A DNA stretch of 60,242 bases from Gammaproteobacteria bacterium (GTDB lineage: Bacteria; Pseudomonadota; Gammaproteobacteria; Steroidobacterales; Steroidobacteraceae): the NCBI GenBank assembly GCA_028293805.1, contig JAQGOC010000366.1:1-60242 (forward strand), in the 5' to 3' direction. The number at the start of each line of letters is the position of its first letter. Position 1 is the stretch's first letter. Below the pieces are notes generated by a model. That model saw only the letters and a list, made by a program, of their open reading frames with translations, did no database searches and was not told the origin of the DNA. A program made the position numbers and the translations under genes. This document shows positions 9,764 through 15,664 of the stretch, one piece after another.

Positions 9764-10372
9764 TTACTTCTTCAGCCCCTCTGCCACAAGCGCCTCGACA
9801 GTGTGCGGGCGCGCGCCGATGCGTTCCTGATAGCTCTGCAGCACTGGCCACGGTCCGAGGTCGAAGTTCACGTGCGCGGACCAGCCGAGCACCACGAAGA
9901 AGTAAGCGTCCGCGACCGTGAACTGCTCGCCCATCAAGAACGGCTTTGAACCCAGAGCCGTCGCCGACCAGCCCAAGCGCTTCGTCAGATTGGCGCGCGC
10001 GTACTCCTTCATGTCTTCCGAAGCGTTCGGTGCGAACAGCGGGGTGAACGCCTTGTGGATTTCCGAATTGATGAAGGAGAGCCACTCCTGGAGTCGGTAC
10101 CGCTCCATCGTGCCGGCGGGCGGCGCGAGCTTCGAGGCCGGGTTGAGGTCGGCGATGTATTGCAGCACGGCGACGCCTTCGGTCAATACTTCTCCGCTGT
10201 CCAAGCGCAGCGCGGGGACGTAGCCCTTCGAATTGACCTCGCTGAAGTCCACGCCGTCGGGGGTCTTGCGGGTCCGCCGGTCGACTTTGACCAACTCGAA
10301 CTTGATTCCGGCTTCCCGAAGTGCAATGTCTGCGGCCATCGAGCAGGCGCCGGGTAGAATATAGAGCTTCAT
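9764..10372 (-). CDS. Beta-class glutathione S-transferase
   Basis: The 202-residue product begins MKLYILPGACS, the hallmark of bacterial beta-class GSTs, in which the cysteine at position 10 forms a mixed disulfide with glutathione. The cis-proline (G-Y-V-P-A-L, near residue 53) and the glutamate-containing T-E-G segment that holds the glutathione gamma-glutamyl group are both present. The C-terminal half is the usual all-helical domain with a conserved F-T-V-A-D-A-Y motif. The length is normal for the class. It probably detoxifies electrophiles or peroxides in the cytoplasm. It is transcribed in the same direction as ligD but lies 132 nt upstream, so co-transcription is uncertain. Confidence 0.92.
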   Translation of the reverse strand: MKLYILPGACSMAADIALREAGIKFELVKVDRRTRKTPDGVDFSEVNSKGYVPALRLDSGEVLTEGVAVLQYIADLNPASKLAPPAGTMERYRLQEWLSFINSEIHKAFTPLFAPNASEDMKEYARANLTKRLGWSATALGSKPFLMGEQFTVADAYFFVVLGWSAHVNFDLGPWPVLQSYQERIGARPHTVEALVAEGLKK

Positions 10373-10500
10373 GGATTCTCCGTGGATCAGGGGGCCCGCG
10401 GGAGCCCGTGAGGACTCGCTCGCGAGCGCGCAATGGGGGTGAGCGGAAGGCGGCAGAGCGCCATGCTAACGTTGCGGCTAGGGATGGCAAGAGGGGACGC

Positions 10501-10730
10501 GGATGGCCCCGCGAGGGGACACCCCGGATCGACGTGAGCGGGCGGAGGCCCGCGCAAAGGGTGCGACGCCTGCGTCGCACGGATGGACCCGCGAGGGGAC
10601 ATCCCGGATCGACGGTGAGCGGGCGGAGCCGCGCAAGAAGGGTGCGACGCCTGCGTCGCACGGATGGCCCCGCGAGGGGACACCCCGGATCGACGGTGAG
10701 CGGGCGGAGCCCGCGCAACAAGGAGACGCC
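10501..10730. repeat. Tandem 80-nt repeat, three units, with two hairpins per unit
   Basis: Unit 1 is 10501-10580, unit 2 is 10581-10661, and unit 3 starts at 10662 and loses identity near its end at about 10730. Each unit contains GCGGGC/GCCCGC, a 6-bp hairpin. Units 1 and 2 also contain GTGCGACGC-CT-GCGTCGCAC, a 9-bp inverted repeat. Unit 3 replaces the second hairpin with AAGGAGACGCC followed by the ATG of the next gene. Identity between units is above 90 percent by eye. The array looks like a dispersed palindromic intergenic element rather than coding DNA. It does not resemble CRISPR because there are no spacers. Confidence 0.8.
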
Positions 10731-11006
10731 ATGAAATCGATATGGATTACTGCTGCGGCTCTTACCGCGGCTATCGCCATTAACGGCTGCAAGCACAGGC
10801 ACGACGAGCCGGTTCCGGGACCGAAGTCTCCGGCTGCTACCTCGCGAGCCCCGGGGACCGAATCGCGGCCGGACGTATCGGGCGAGGCGAAGAGCTCGGT
10901 CAGCCGCCGTCAAGGCGGCGCAAGCGGAATTTCGTGGTTCCAGGGAAACGTCGAAGAGGCGTTCTCGACGAATTGCGCCAAGTGCACGGCGATGTTCTGG
11001 CGCTGA
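10731..11006 (+). CDS. Small lipoprotein, possibly a truncated thioredoxin-like protein
   Basis: The 91-residue product has a lipoprotein signal: a positively charged start, a hydrophobic core and A-I-N-G-C with the cysteine at residue 20. It would be anchored in a membrane and exposed to the periplasm. Residues 68-78 (SWFQGNVEEAF) resemble the segment that precedes the catalytic CxxC in periplasmic thioredoxin-like proteins. The reading frame ends thirteen residues later (M-F-W-R-stop), where such proteins would reach the active site. It may therefore be a decayed gene. An AAGGAG ribosome binding site sits 5 nt before the ATG and lies in the last unit of the upstream repeat. Confidence 0.55.
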   Translation: MKSIWITAAALTAAIAINGCKHRHDEPVPGPKSPAATSRAPGTESRPDVSGEAKSSVSRRQGGASGISWFQGNVEEAFSTNCAKCTAMFWR

Positions 11007-11070
11007 CCTGCCCGTGCCCGCAGCCGCCACGCCGGGTTGGTGAAACGAGTACCAATTCCGCCCCGCTTGC

Positions 11071-11076
11071 TACAAT
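11071..11076 (+). promoter_or_regulatory. Putative -10 element of the tRNA-Ile gene
   Basis: TACAAT at 11071-11076 lies 10 nt before the mature tRNA 5' end and is followed by the C-rich run TTGCCCCC. A GC-rich discriminator is common at stable-RNA promoters under stringent control. No good -35 hexamer was seen at 16-18 nt spacing. Confidence 0.4.
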
Positions 11077-11086
11077 TGCCCCCATT

Positions 11087-11397
11087 GGGCCTGTAGCACA
11101 GCGGTTAGTGCAGGGGACTCATCGAAAAGGTGCCTTCGCGTGGAAACGCGCGAAGTGGACGGGAAGAATTCAGGGAACCCTTCGAGCTAGCTCATGGCAA
11201 CCCTGAGCCGAGCCGCCAGTACACTGGCGGAAGGTGCAGAGACTACCTGAGGGCTCAAGTGCCCTTAATGACAGGCTAGAGCCTCCCGCACCCACACGCA
11301 CGGCACCCGTGCACGGGTGAAGAGATAGTCCACTCCTGGCGGAAACGCCGGGGCAGAGTGAATCCCTTGGTCGTAGGTTCGAATCCTACCGGGCCCA
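11087..11397 (+). tRNA. tRNA-Ile(CAU) interrupted by a group I intron
   Basis: The exons are 11087-11122 and 11361-11397 and give a 73-nt tRNA without an encoded CCA. The acceptor stem is GGGCCTG with CGGGCCC. The D stem is GCAC/GTGC, the anticodon stem GGGGA/TCCCT, and the T stem GTAGG/CCTAC around TTCGAAT. The anticodon loop is CTCATAA with anticodon CAT at 11120-11122. The 1-72 pair is G-C and the anticodon stem lacks the three G-C pairs of initiators, so it is not tRNA-fMet. Variable loop and anticodon arm match tRNA-Ile2, whose C34 is converted to lysidine by TilS to read AUA. Elongator Met is the less likely alternative. Confidence 0.93.
11123..11360 (+). ncRNA. Group I self-splicing intron, 238 nt, IC3-like
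   Basis: The intron lies between tRNA positions 36 and 37. P1 pairs exon CAT (11120-11122) with GTG (11130-11132), giving the required U-G wobble at the 5' splice site. P2 is CTTCGCG/CGCGAAG. P4 is TCAGGG (11170-11175) with CCCTGA (11201-11206). P6a is near 11214-11229. P7 pairs GACTA (11241-11245) with TAGTC (11326-11330). P8 is CACCCGT/ACGGGTG (11304-11319). P9 is a hairpin capped by GAAA (11342-11345). The last base, 11360, is the omega G. Core strings GCAGAGACTA and GATAGTCC match group I elements R and S. No endonuclease gene is inside. The site matches the intron known in Azoarcus tRNA-Ile(CAU). Confidence 0.93.
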
Positions 11398-11402
11398 TCA
11401 TT

Positions 11403-11422
11403 CCCTCGAGAACGAGCGAGGG
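11403..11422 (+). terminator. Hairpin just after the tRNA, terminator-like
   Basis: CCCTCG at 11403-11408 pairs with CGAGGG at 11417-11422 around an 8-nt loop. It begins six bases after the tRNA end. There is no T-run after it, so it may be a 3'-processing or Rho-linked structure rather than a strict intrinsic terminator. Confidence 0.35.
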
Positions 11423-11494
11423 CCGCCCCCAGGTGCTCTTGAAGAGCTGATTCGCTGTCGTTCGCCGGCCGGCCTGATCGGGGGCGATCGAAGC

Positions 11495-12076
11495 TCACTG
11501 CTCGTGGAAGAATCGCCCGCCCAGGGAGACGCGCCGGGCGATTTCCCGAAGCGCCTCCGGCGTGAGCAAATTCCAAACAGGAACGCGTACCGTCATTTCG
11601 CGCGTACTCGACGTTTCGGGGGCACCACGCAAGCACACCCACCGCGCGCAGCGGCGTTTCATGAGGTCTTCGGTGGACAGGGTCGGCCCACTTTCCGCCT
11701 CTTCGGGCAGGCACAGAAGAGCCATAAAGCGCGGCGCTCCCTCGGTCGTGCCGCGCAACCGGTCGTATAGGTCGACTTCGAGACTGAAGGCCACTTTGCT
11801 GTTCACGATCGGGAGTGGCGCGGATGCGGTTCGCAGCTGAATCTCCAGGCTGAACTCCTGCAGCAGCGATTGAGGATCCAACTGTTCCCGGATATCCAGT
11901 CGCGCCATGATGCCGGATCCGTCCGGAAGGCCGTTTTCGCAAGAGCAGGCGAAGCCCGCCGTCGCCGCCAGAGCGTGCAGGTACGCGTAGCTCACTTCCG
12001 CCTTGCTGTTGCTTTCTGCTGCCGGCGCCGTGCCGATCGCGATCCGATTCGTCCAGTCCTGTTTGCGTTGTGGCAC
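11495..12076 (-). CDS. DUF4365 domain protein
   Basis: The 193-residue product matches DUF4365 across its length. The opening AEVSYAYLHALA, the central FSLEVDLYDRL, the C-R-A-R-W-V-x-L-R-G-A-P block and the late V-R-V-P-V-x-N-L-L-T segment are all typical. The family is related to restriction-endonuclease folds and often occurs in accessory or defence regions, though its function is not established. Where I would expect the metal-binding aspartate and the lysine of a nuclease core, this copy seems to have Met (G-S-G-I-M) and Arg (I-Q-L-R), so it may be inactive. That alignment was made by eye. The start is a GTG at 12076 after GGGAAGG. It lies directly downstream of the tRNA, convergent to it. 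Confidence 0.72.
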   Translation of the reverse strand: MPQRKQDWTNRIAIGTAPAAESNSKAEVSYAYLHALAATAGFACSCENGLPDGSGIMARLDIREQLDPQSLLQEFSLEIQLRTASAPLPIVNSKVAFSLEVDLYDRLRGTTEGAPRFMALLCLPEEAESGPTLSTEDLMKRRCARWVCLRGAPETSSTREMTVRVPVWNLLTPEALREIARRVSLGGRFFHEQ

Positions 12077-12200
12077 GGCCCCGCCCGCCTTCCCTTGACG
12101 AAAAGGATGATAACCGCGCGGCGCCCGCTCGAGCTGTCGAGGTTTTGTACAAAAGCGTTGCCCTTCCTGCCGGGGAGCCGCCGGGAATCCATCACAGCGC

Positions 12201-12224
12201 TACACTTCACTACAGACCGCTACA
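12201..12224 (+). promoter_or_regulatory. Three TACA boxes at 10-nt period, RstA-like operator
   Basis: TACA occurs at 12201, 12211 and 12221, each step exactly 10 nt, and each is preceded by C. Direct repeats of TACA spaced ten bases apart are the core of the known E. coli RstA box. The site lies about 80 nt before the MipA start, at the head of the operon that encodes an RstA-like regulator. Autoregulation is inferred. Confidence 0.6.
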
Positions 12225-12303
12225 GCGGCGCACAACGGGGCACTGCCCGTTCTGCGATCATGGAGAGCCTGCCGGACTGATTCCAGCGGCCACGGATCAC
12301 CCG

Positions 12304-13173
12304 ATGCGCATGAGGCAAATCAAATACCTTCTCGCGGTCCTCGTTGGACTGCCCTGTATGGCGGCCGCGGCGGCGCAAGACGACTGCAAGGCGCCGTCCA
12401 GCGATTGCGTCGCCGTGAGGGGCTGGAATTTCAGCCTGACGCTGGGCGCCGGTGTCAGAACCAATCCGCTGGTCCACGGCAAGGATATTCCGCTCGTGGT
12501 CATCCCGCAGTTCAGCTACTACGGCCGGCGGGTCTTCATAGACAACCTGGATCTGGGCGTCACGCTCGCGGAAAGCAACACGAGCTCGCTCAATCTCGTG
12601 GCCAGTCCGGGCTACGACCGGGTGTTCTTTTACCGCAGCGATGTGCAGAATTTCTTCGTTGGGGGCTTCTCGAATACAGGTTTGACCGCAGGCGCCCCGA
12701 CCCCCAGCGGCAGACCCACGGACACCGGCTCACGGCCAGGCACCGTCCGATTTGCCTCGCGCGCACGGCAGATTACCTACCTGGCAGGGCCGGAATGGAC
12801 CTTCAAATACCACGGAGTGTCCGGTCAGCTCGATTTCCTGCACGAAATCACCGGACGCAACGCCGGCAACGAAATACGGGCGGCGCTGGGAATACCGCTG
12901 CTGGAATCCCGGGGAACTCTGGCCGCCAACGTCGGCCTCACCTGGAAGAGCGCGGCCATCGTCAATTACTATTACGGCGCGCGCGATATCTATCAGGCGG
13001 GAGCGGCTTTGAACCCCTTCCTCAAGGTGGGCTATTCACAGCCTTTGCGCGGCAAATGGCGCTTCACCGCGTTCGTGCACTACGAGCGGCTGGGGAACGC
13101 GATCGCCAATAGCCCGATCGTCGGGGCGCATTCCGTTGTGACCGCCTTTGCGGGCACGACCTACGCGTTTTGA
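12304..13173 (+). CDS. MipA/OmpV family outer membrane protein
   Basis: The 289-residue product starts with a Sec signal peptide (hydrophobic core followed by A-A-A-A-A-Q, cleavage near residue 24). It continues with alternating beta-strand segments and ends in T-Y-A-F, the terminal aromatic residue needed for outer-membrane barrel assembly. Segments such as W-N-F-S-L-T-L-G-A-G and the late L-x-G-K-W-R-F fit MipA/OmpV. Members are porin-like barrels or scaffolds for murein enzymes, and their true cargo is often unknown. It is the first gene of an operon with DUF3019, a two-component pair and polB. ATG at 12304 or at 12310 could serve as start. Confidence 0.85.
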   Translation: MRMRQIKYLLAVLVGLPCMAAAAAQDDCKAPSSDCVAVRGWNFSLTLGAGVRTNPLVHGKDIPLVVIPQFSYYGRRVFIDNLDLGVTLAESNTSSLNLVASPGYDRVFFYRSDVQNFFVGGFSNTGLTAGAPTPSGRPTDTGSRPGTVRFASRARQITYLAGPEWTFKYHGVSGQLDFLHEITGRNAGNEIRAALGIPLLESRGTLAANVGLTWKSAAIVNYYYGARDIYQAGAALNPFLKVGYSQPLRGKWRFTAFVHYERLGNAIANSPIVGAHSVVTAFAGTTYAF

Positions 13174-13215
13174 GCCAGACGGCACGAGTCATGCGACATT
13201 GGGACAGCAGCCGTC

Positions 13216-13644
13216 GTGTTTAGCATAGCGAGCCAGCGGGCCGGCGCACTGTGCCTGTTTGCTTCCCTGACATCGGGGTCTGCGAATTACGCCAACGCAG
13301 CTCACGACCCCCCGGACAACGGCATCAGGCTGGAGCTCAGCCCGCGCATTTGCACGTTGGCGATCCAAGATAAACAATGCGAGACCAAGGTCCACGCACA
13401 GTGGACATCACCACACGAGGAGTCGTTGTGCCTGGTGATCGTCGACCGGCCGGAAGTGAAACGCTGCTGGGAGCATTACTCGCATGGCACCTACAGTATC
13501 GAGCTGACTTTTGCCGAAGACCTGACCTTTCAGCTGCGGGATCTCGCGCTGCAGAATGTACTGGCATCCGAAGCCCTGCGCGTCATCAGAGAAGCGCTTC
13601 GCTACCGGCACAAGCGCAGACAGCCCTGGAATATCTTCGATTGA
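13216..13644 (+). CDS. DUF3019 family secreted protein
   Basis: The 142-residue product has a weak signal peptide ending near A-N-A-A-H, followed by a domain with the DUF3019 pattern. That pattern includes L-x-L-S-P-R-I-C near residue 40, C-E-T-K-V near residue 55, and L-C-L-V-I then C-W further on. Three or four conserved cysteines suggest disulfides in the periplasm. The function of the family is unknown. Genes of this family recur between a MipA gene and an RstAB-like pair, as here, which suggests an envelope-stress role. The start is a GTG at 13216, 42 nt after the MipA stop. Confidence 0.75.
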   Translation: MFSIASQRAGALCLFASLTSGSANYANAAHDPPDNGIRLELSPRICTLAIQDKQCETKVHAQWTSPHEESLCLVIVDRPEVKRCWEHYSHGTYSIELTFAEDLTFQLRDLALQNVLASEALRVIREALRYRHKRRQPWNIFD

Positions 13645-13678
13645 GCGCCCGGCACACGAGCTCCATCCTACGATCCAC

Positions 13679-14383
13679 ATGAGCACCGGCCCCACCCCGT
13701 CGATACTATTGGTCGAGGACGACCTGCGACTGGCCGAACTGGTGAGCCGCTATCTCGACAACAGCGGCTTTCGCGTGTCGACCGTCAGTCGCGGCGATGA
13801 GGTCGCCGGGCAGGTTTTGCGTGACGTGCCGGATCTCGTCATCCTGGATTTAGGCCTGCCGGGCGAGGACGGGCTCACGGTCTGCAGGCAGCTGCGGCCC
13901 GCATACGTGAATCCCATCCTGATCCTGACTGCTCGCGACAACGACATCGACCATGTGTTGGGACTGGAGCTGGGCGCGGACGACTACGTCATCAAACCGG
14001 TCGAGCCCCGAGTGCTGCTGGCCAGAATCAATGCGCTGCTCCGGCGCAGCAGACCGCAAGCGGGCGCGACGCGCAAAACGCTGCAATTCGGTCAGTTGCT
14101 CATCAATGTCGGGTCCCGTTCGGTCAGCTTGAACGGGCAGTCGATCGCGCTCTCCAGCAGCGAATTCGATCTCCTCGTCTATCTGGCGGGGCACGCGGGG
14201 GAAATTCAATCGCGCGAAGCGCTGTTCCGCAATCTCTACAAGCGCGAATACGACGGACTGGACCGTATGCTGGACATTTCCGTGTCGCGTCTGCGCCGGA
14301 AGCTCGGCGACGAGGCAGACACCGCGGAGCGGATCAAAACCGTCTGGGGTCAGGGGTATCTGTTCGTTCCCGACGCCTGGTGA
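13679..14383 (+). CDS. OmpR-family response regulator, RstA-like
   Basis: The 234-residue product has an N-terminal receiver domain with acidic residues E-D-D near 13-15, the phosphoacceptor D57 in V-I-L-D-L-G-L-P, and the switch lysine in V-I-K-P-V-E. A winged-helix DNA-binding domain follows from about 130 to 234, with S-x-x-E-F-D-L-L and R-x-x-L-D-I-S-V-S-R-L-R-R-K. The length is standard. The ATG at 13679 gives the family's usual start just before I-L-L-V-E-D-D. It is paired with the histidine kinase 3 nt downstream. TACA boxes upstream of the operon make it the likely autoregulator. Confidence 0.92.
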   Translation: MSTGPTPSILLVEDDLRLAELVSRYLDNSGFRVSTVSRGDEVAGQVLRDVPDLVILDLGLPGEDGLTVCRQLRPAYVNPILILTARDNDIDHVLGLELGADDYVIKPVEPRVLLARINALLRRSRPQAGATRKTLQFGQLLINVGSRSVSLNGQSIALSSSEFDLLVYLAGHAGEIQSREALFRNLYKREYDGLDRMLDISVSRLRRKLGDEADTAERIKTVWGQGYLFVPDAW

Positions 14384-14386
14384 GGC

Positions 14387-15664
14387 ATGGGGCGCCACTT
14401 CCTCGGCCTGTATCTGCTCATCGTGCTCACCCTGGCCGTCGTCAGCTGGGGCCAGGACAAGATCCTGCAAACCTATAGCGGTCCGGAGACGCGGGACGAC
14501 AAGCCCATGGCCGTGGCCCTGTTCGCGCTGGCCAATCAACTGCACGGGCTGCCGGCCGAGGGGTGGAAGGACTTCGTCGCGGGCGTTGCACGCAAGACCG
14601 GCGTTGAAGTGGAGTTGTTCGCCACCAAGGATATAGTCGGCCGCGAGACCCTCGGGAAACTGGGACGCGGCGAAGTAGCCTATATGCAGGCGTCCGCCGG
14701 CGATTCGTGGGCCCTGCAGCGACTCGACGCCGATTACGTGCTGGCCGTCAGGTCCTTCGAGCCGGCAACGCAGCGGGGGCCGCTGGAATGGTTTCTCACG
14801 ATGCTCTTCTACGCCGCAATCGCCCTGGTATTGATGACCTGGATCTGGCCGTTGACGCGGGACTTGCGCGTGTTGGAACAAGCGGCGGCGCGGTTCGGCA
14901 ACCGCAACTGGTCTTTCGACGCCGTGATCAAGCCTCACTCCCAGATCTACCCCCTGGCGCAGACATTTCGCCGCATGGCAGCGCGGATCGATGGCTTGAT
15001 CGCCTCCCACAAGGACATGTCCAATGCGGTGTCCCATGAGATCCGCACGCCGCTGTCGCGCATGCGGTTCGAAATCGAACTGGCGCAGCAGGCCGCGGAC
15101 TTGTCCGATGTCAGGAATTCGTTGAGCCACATCAAAGCGGACATCGCCGCCATCAACGACCTGGTGACGGCCACGCTGGGCTATGCGATTCTGGAACGCG
15201 CCGATGTGTCCTTGAACATCGGCGCTCACGATTTCACGACGCTCATTCCCGCTATTGCCGAGTCCGTCAGGTGCGATGCGCGCCCGGATATTCTCATCAA
15301 CACCCACGTGCAGAGTGACGCGGACGCAGTGAGCTGCGACATCCATCTGCTCGAAACGGTGCTCAAGAACCTGCTGCATAACGCCATTCGATATGCCAGG
15401 CACGAGATCAGTGTTACGTTCGAGGTGCACGCCGGTGTGAATCGCTTGCTCGTCGACGACGATGGCCCCGGTATTCCCGAGCAGGATCGGCGACGGGTAT
15501 TCGAGTCATTCGTGCAGCTGGACCGCACCGCCGGCAGGAAGACCGGATTCGGCCTGGGACTGGCGATCGTCAAGCGGGCGATCGAGTGGCACGGAGGTGA
15601 AGTCGCCATTTCACGCTCGCCGCTTGGCGGCGCGCGATTTTGCGCCAGCTGGCCTGCGCCATGA
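14387..15664 (+). CDS. Sensor histidine kinase, RstB-like
   Basis: The 425-residue protein has a transmembrane segment at about 5-22, a periplasmic sensor region of about 110 residues, a second transmembrane segment at about 134-155 and a HAMP-like linker. The H-box is S-H-E-I-R-T-P-L with phosphorylated H217. The ATPase part shows the N-box L-x-N-L-L-H-N-A-I-R-Y, a D-D-G-P-G-I-P motif and G-F-G-L-G-L-A-I-V. It would phosphorylate the regulator encoded just upstream. The stimulus is unknown. Its stop overlaps the polB start in ATGA, so translation of the two is probably coupled. Confidence 0.92.
   Translation: MGRHFLGLYLLIVLTLAVVSWGQDKILQTYSGPETRDDKPMAVALFALANQLHGLPAEGWKDFVAGVARKTGVEVELFATKDIVGRETLGKLGRGEVAYMQASAGDSWALQRLDADYVLAVRSFEPATQRGPLEWFLTMLFYAAIALVLMTWIWPLTRDLRVLEQAAARFGNRNWSFDAVIKPHSQIYPLAQTFRRMAARIDGLIASHKDMSNAVSHEIRTPLSRMRFEIELAQQAADLSDVRNSLSHIKADIAAINDLVTATLGYAILERADVSLNIGAHDFTTLIPAIAESVRCDARPDILINTHVQSDADAVSCDIHLLETVLKNLLHNAIRYARHEISVTFEVHAGVNRLLVDDDGPGIPEQDRRRVFESFVQLDRTAGRKTGFGLGLAIVKRAIEWHGGEVAISRSPLGGARFCASWPAP

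Noticed and set aside
10501..10730. Possible CRISPR array
   Set aside because: Units are contiguous 80-nt copies without unique spacers, and no cas gene is present.
9573..11030. A 485-residue open frame on the minus strand across the tandem repeats and the GST gene
   Set aside because: It is repetitive, rich in Arg/Pro, lies antisense or out of frame to a clear GST, and arises from the GC-rich 80-nt repeats.
11087..11397. Elongator or initiator tRNA-Met as the identity of the CAT-anticodon tRNA
   Set aside because: The G1-C72 pair and anticodon stem exclude the initiator; the variable loop and anticodon arm fit tRNA-Ile2 better than elongator Met, though sequence alone leaves some doubt.
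13850..15430. A 526-residue open frame on the minus strand
   Set aside because: It is antisense to the response regulator and kinase genes, has no domain, and is explained by high GC at third codon positions.
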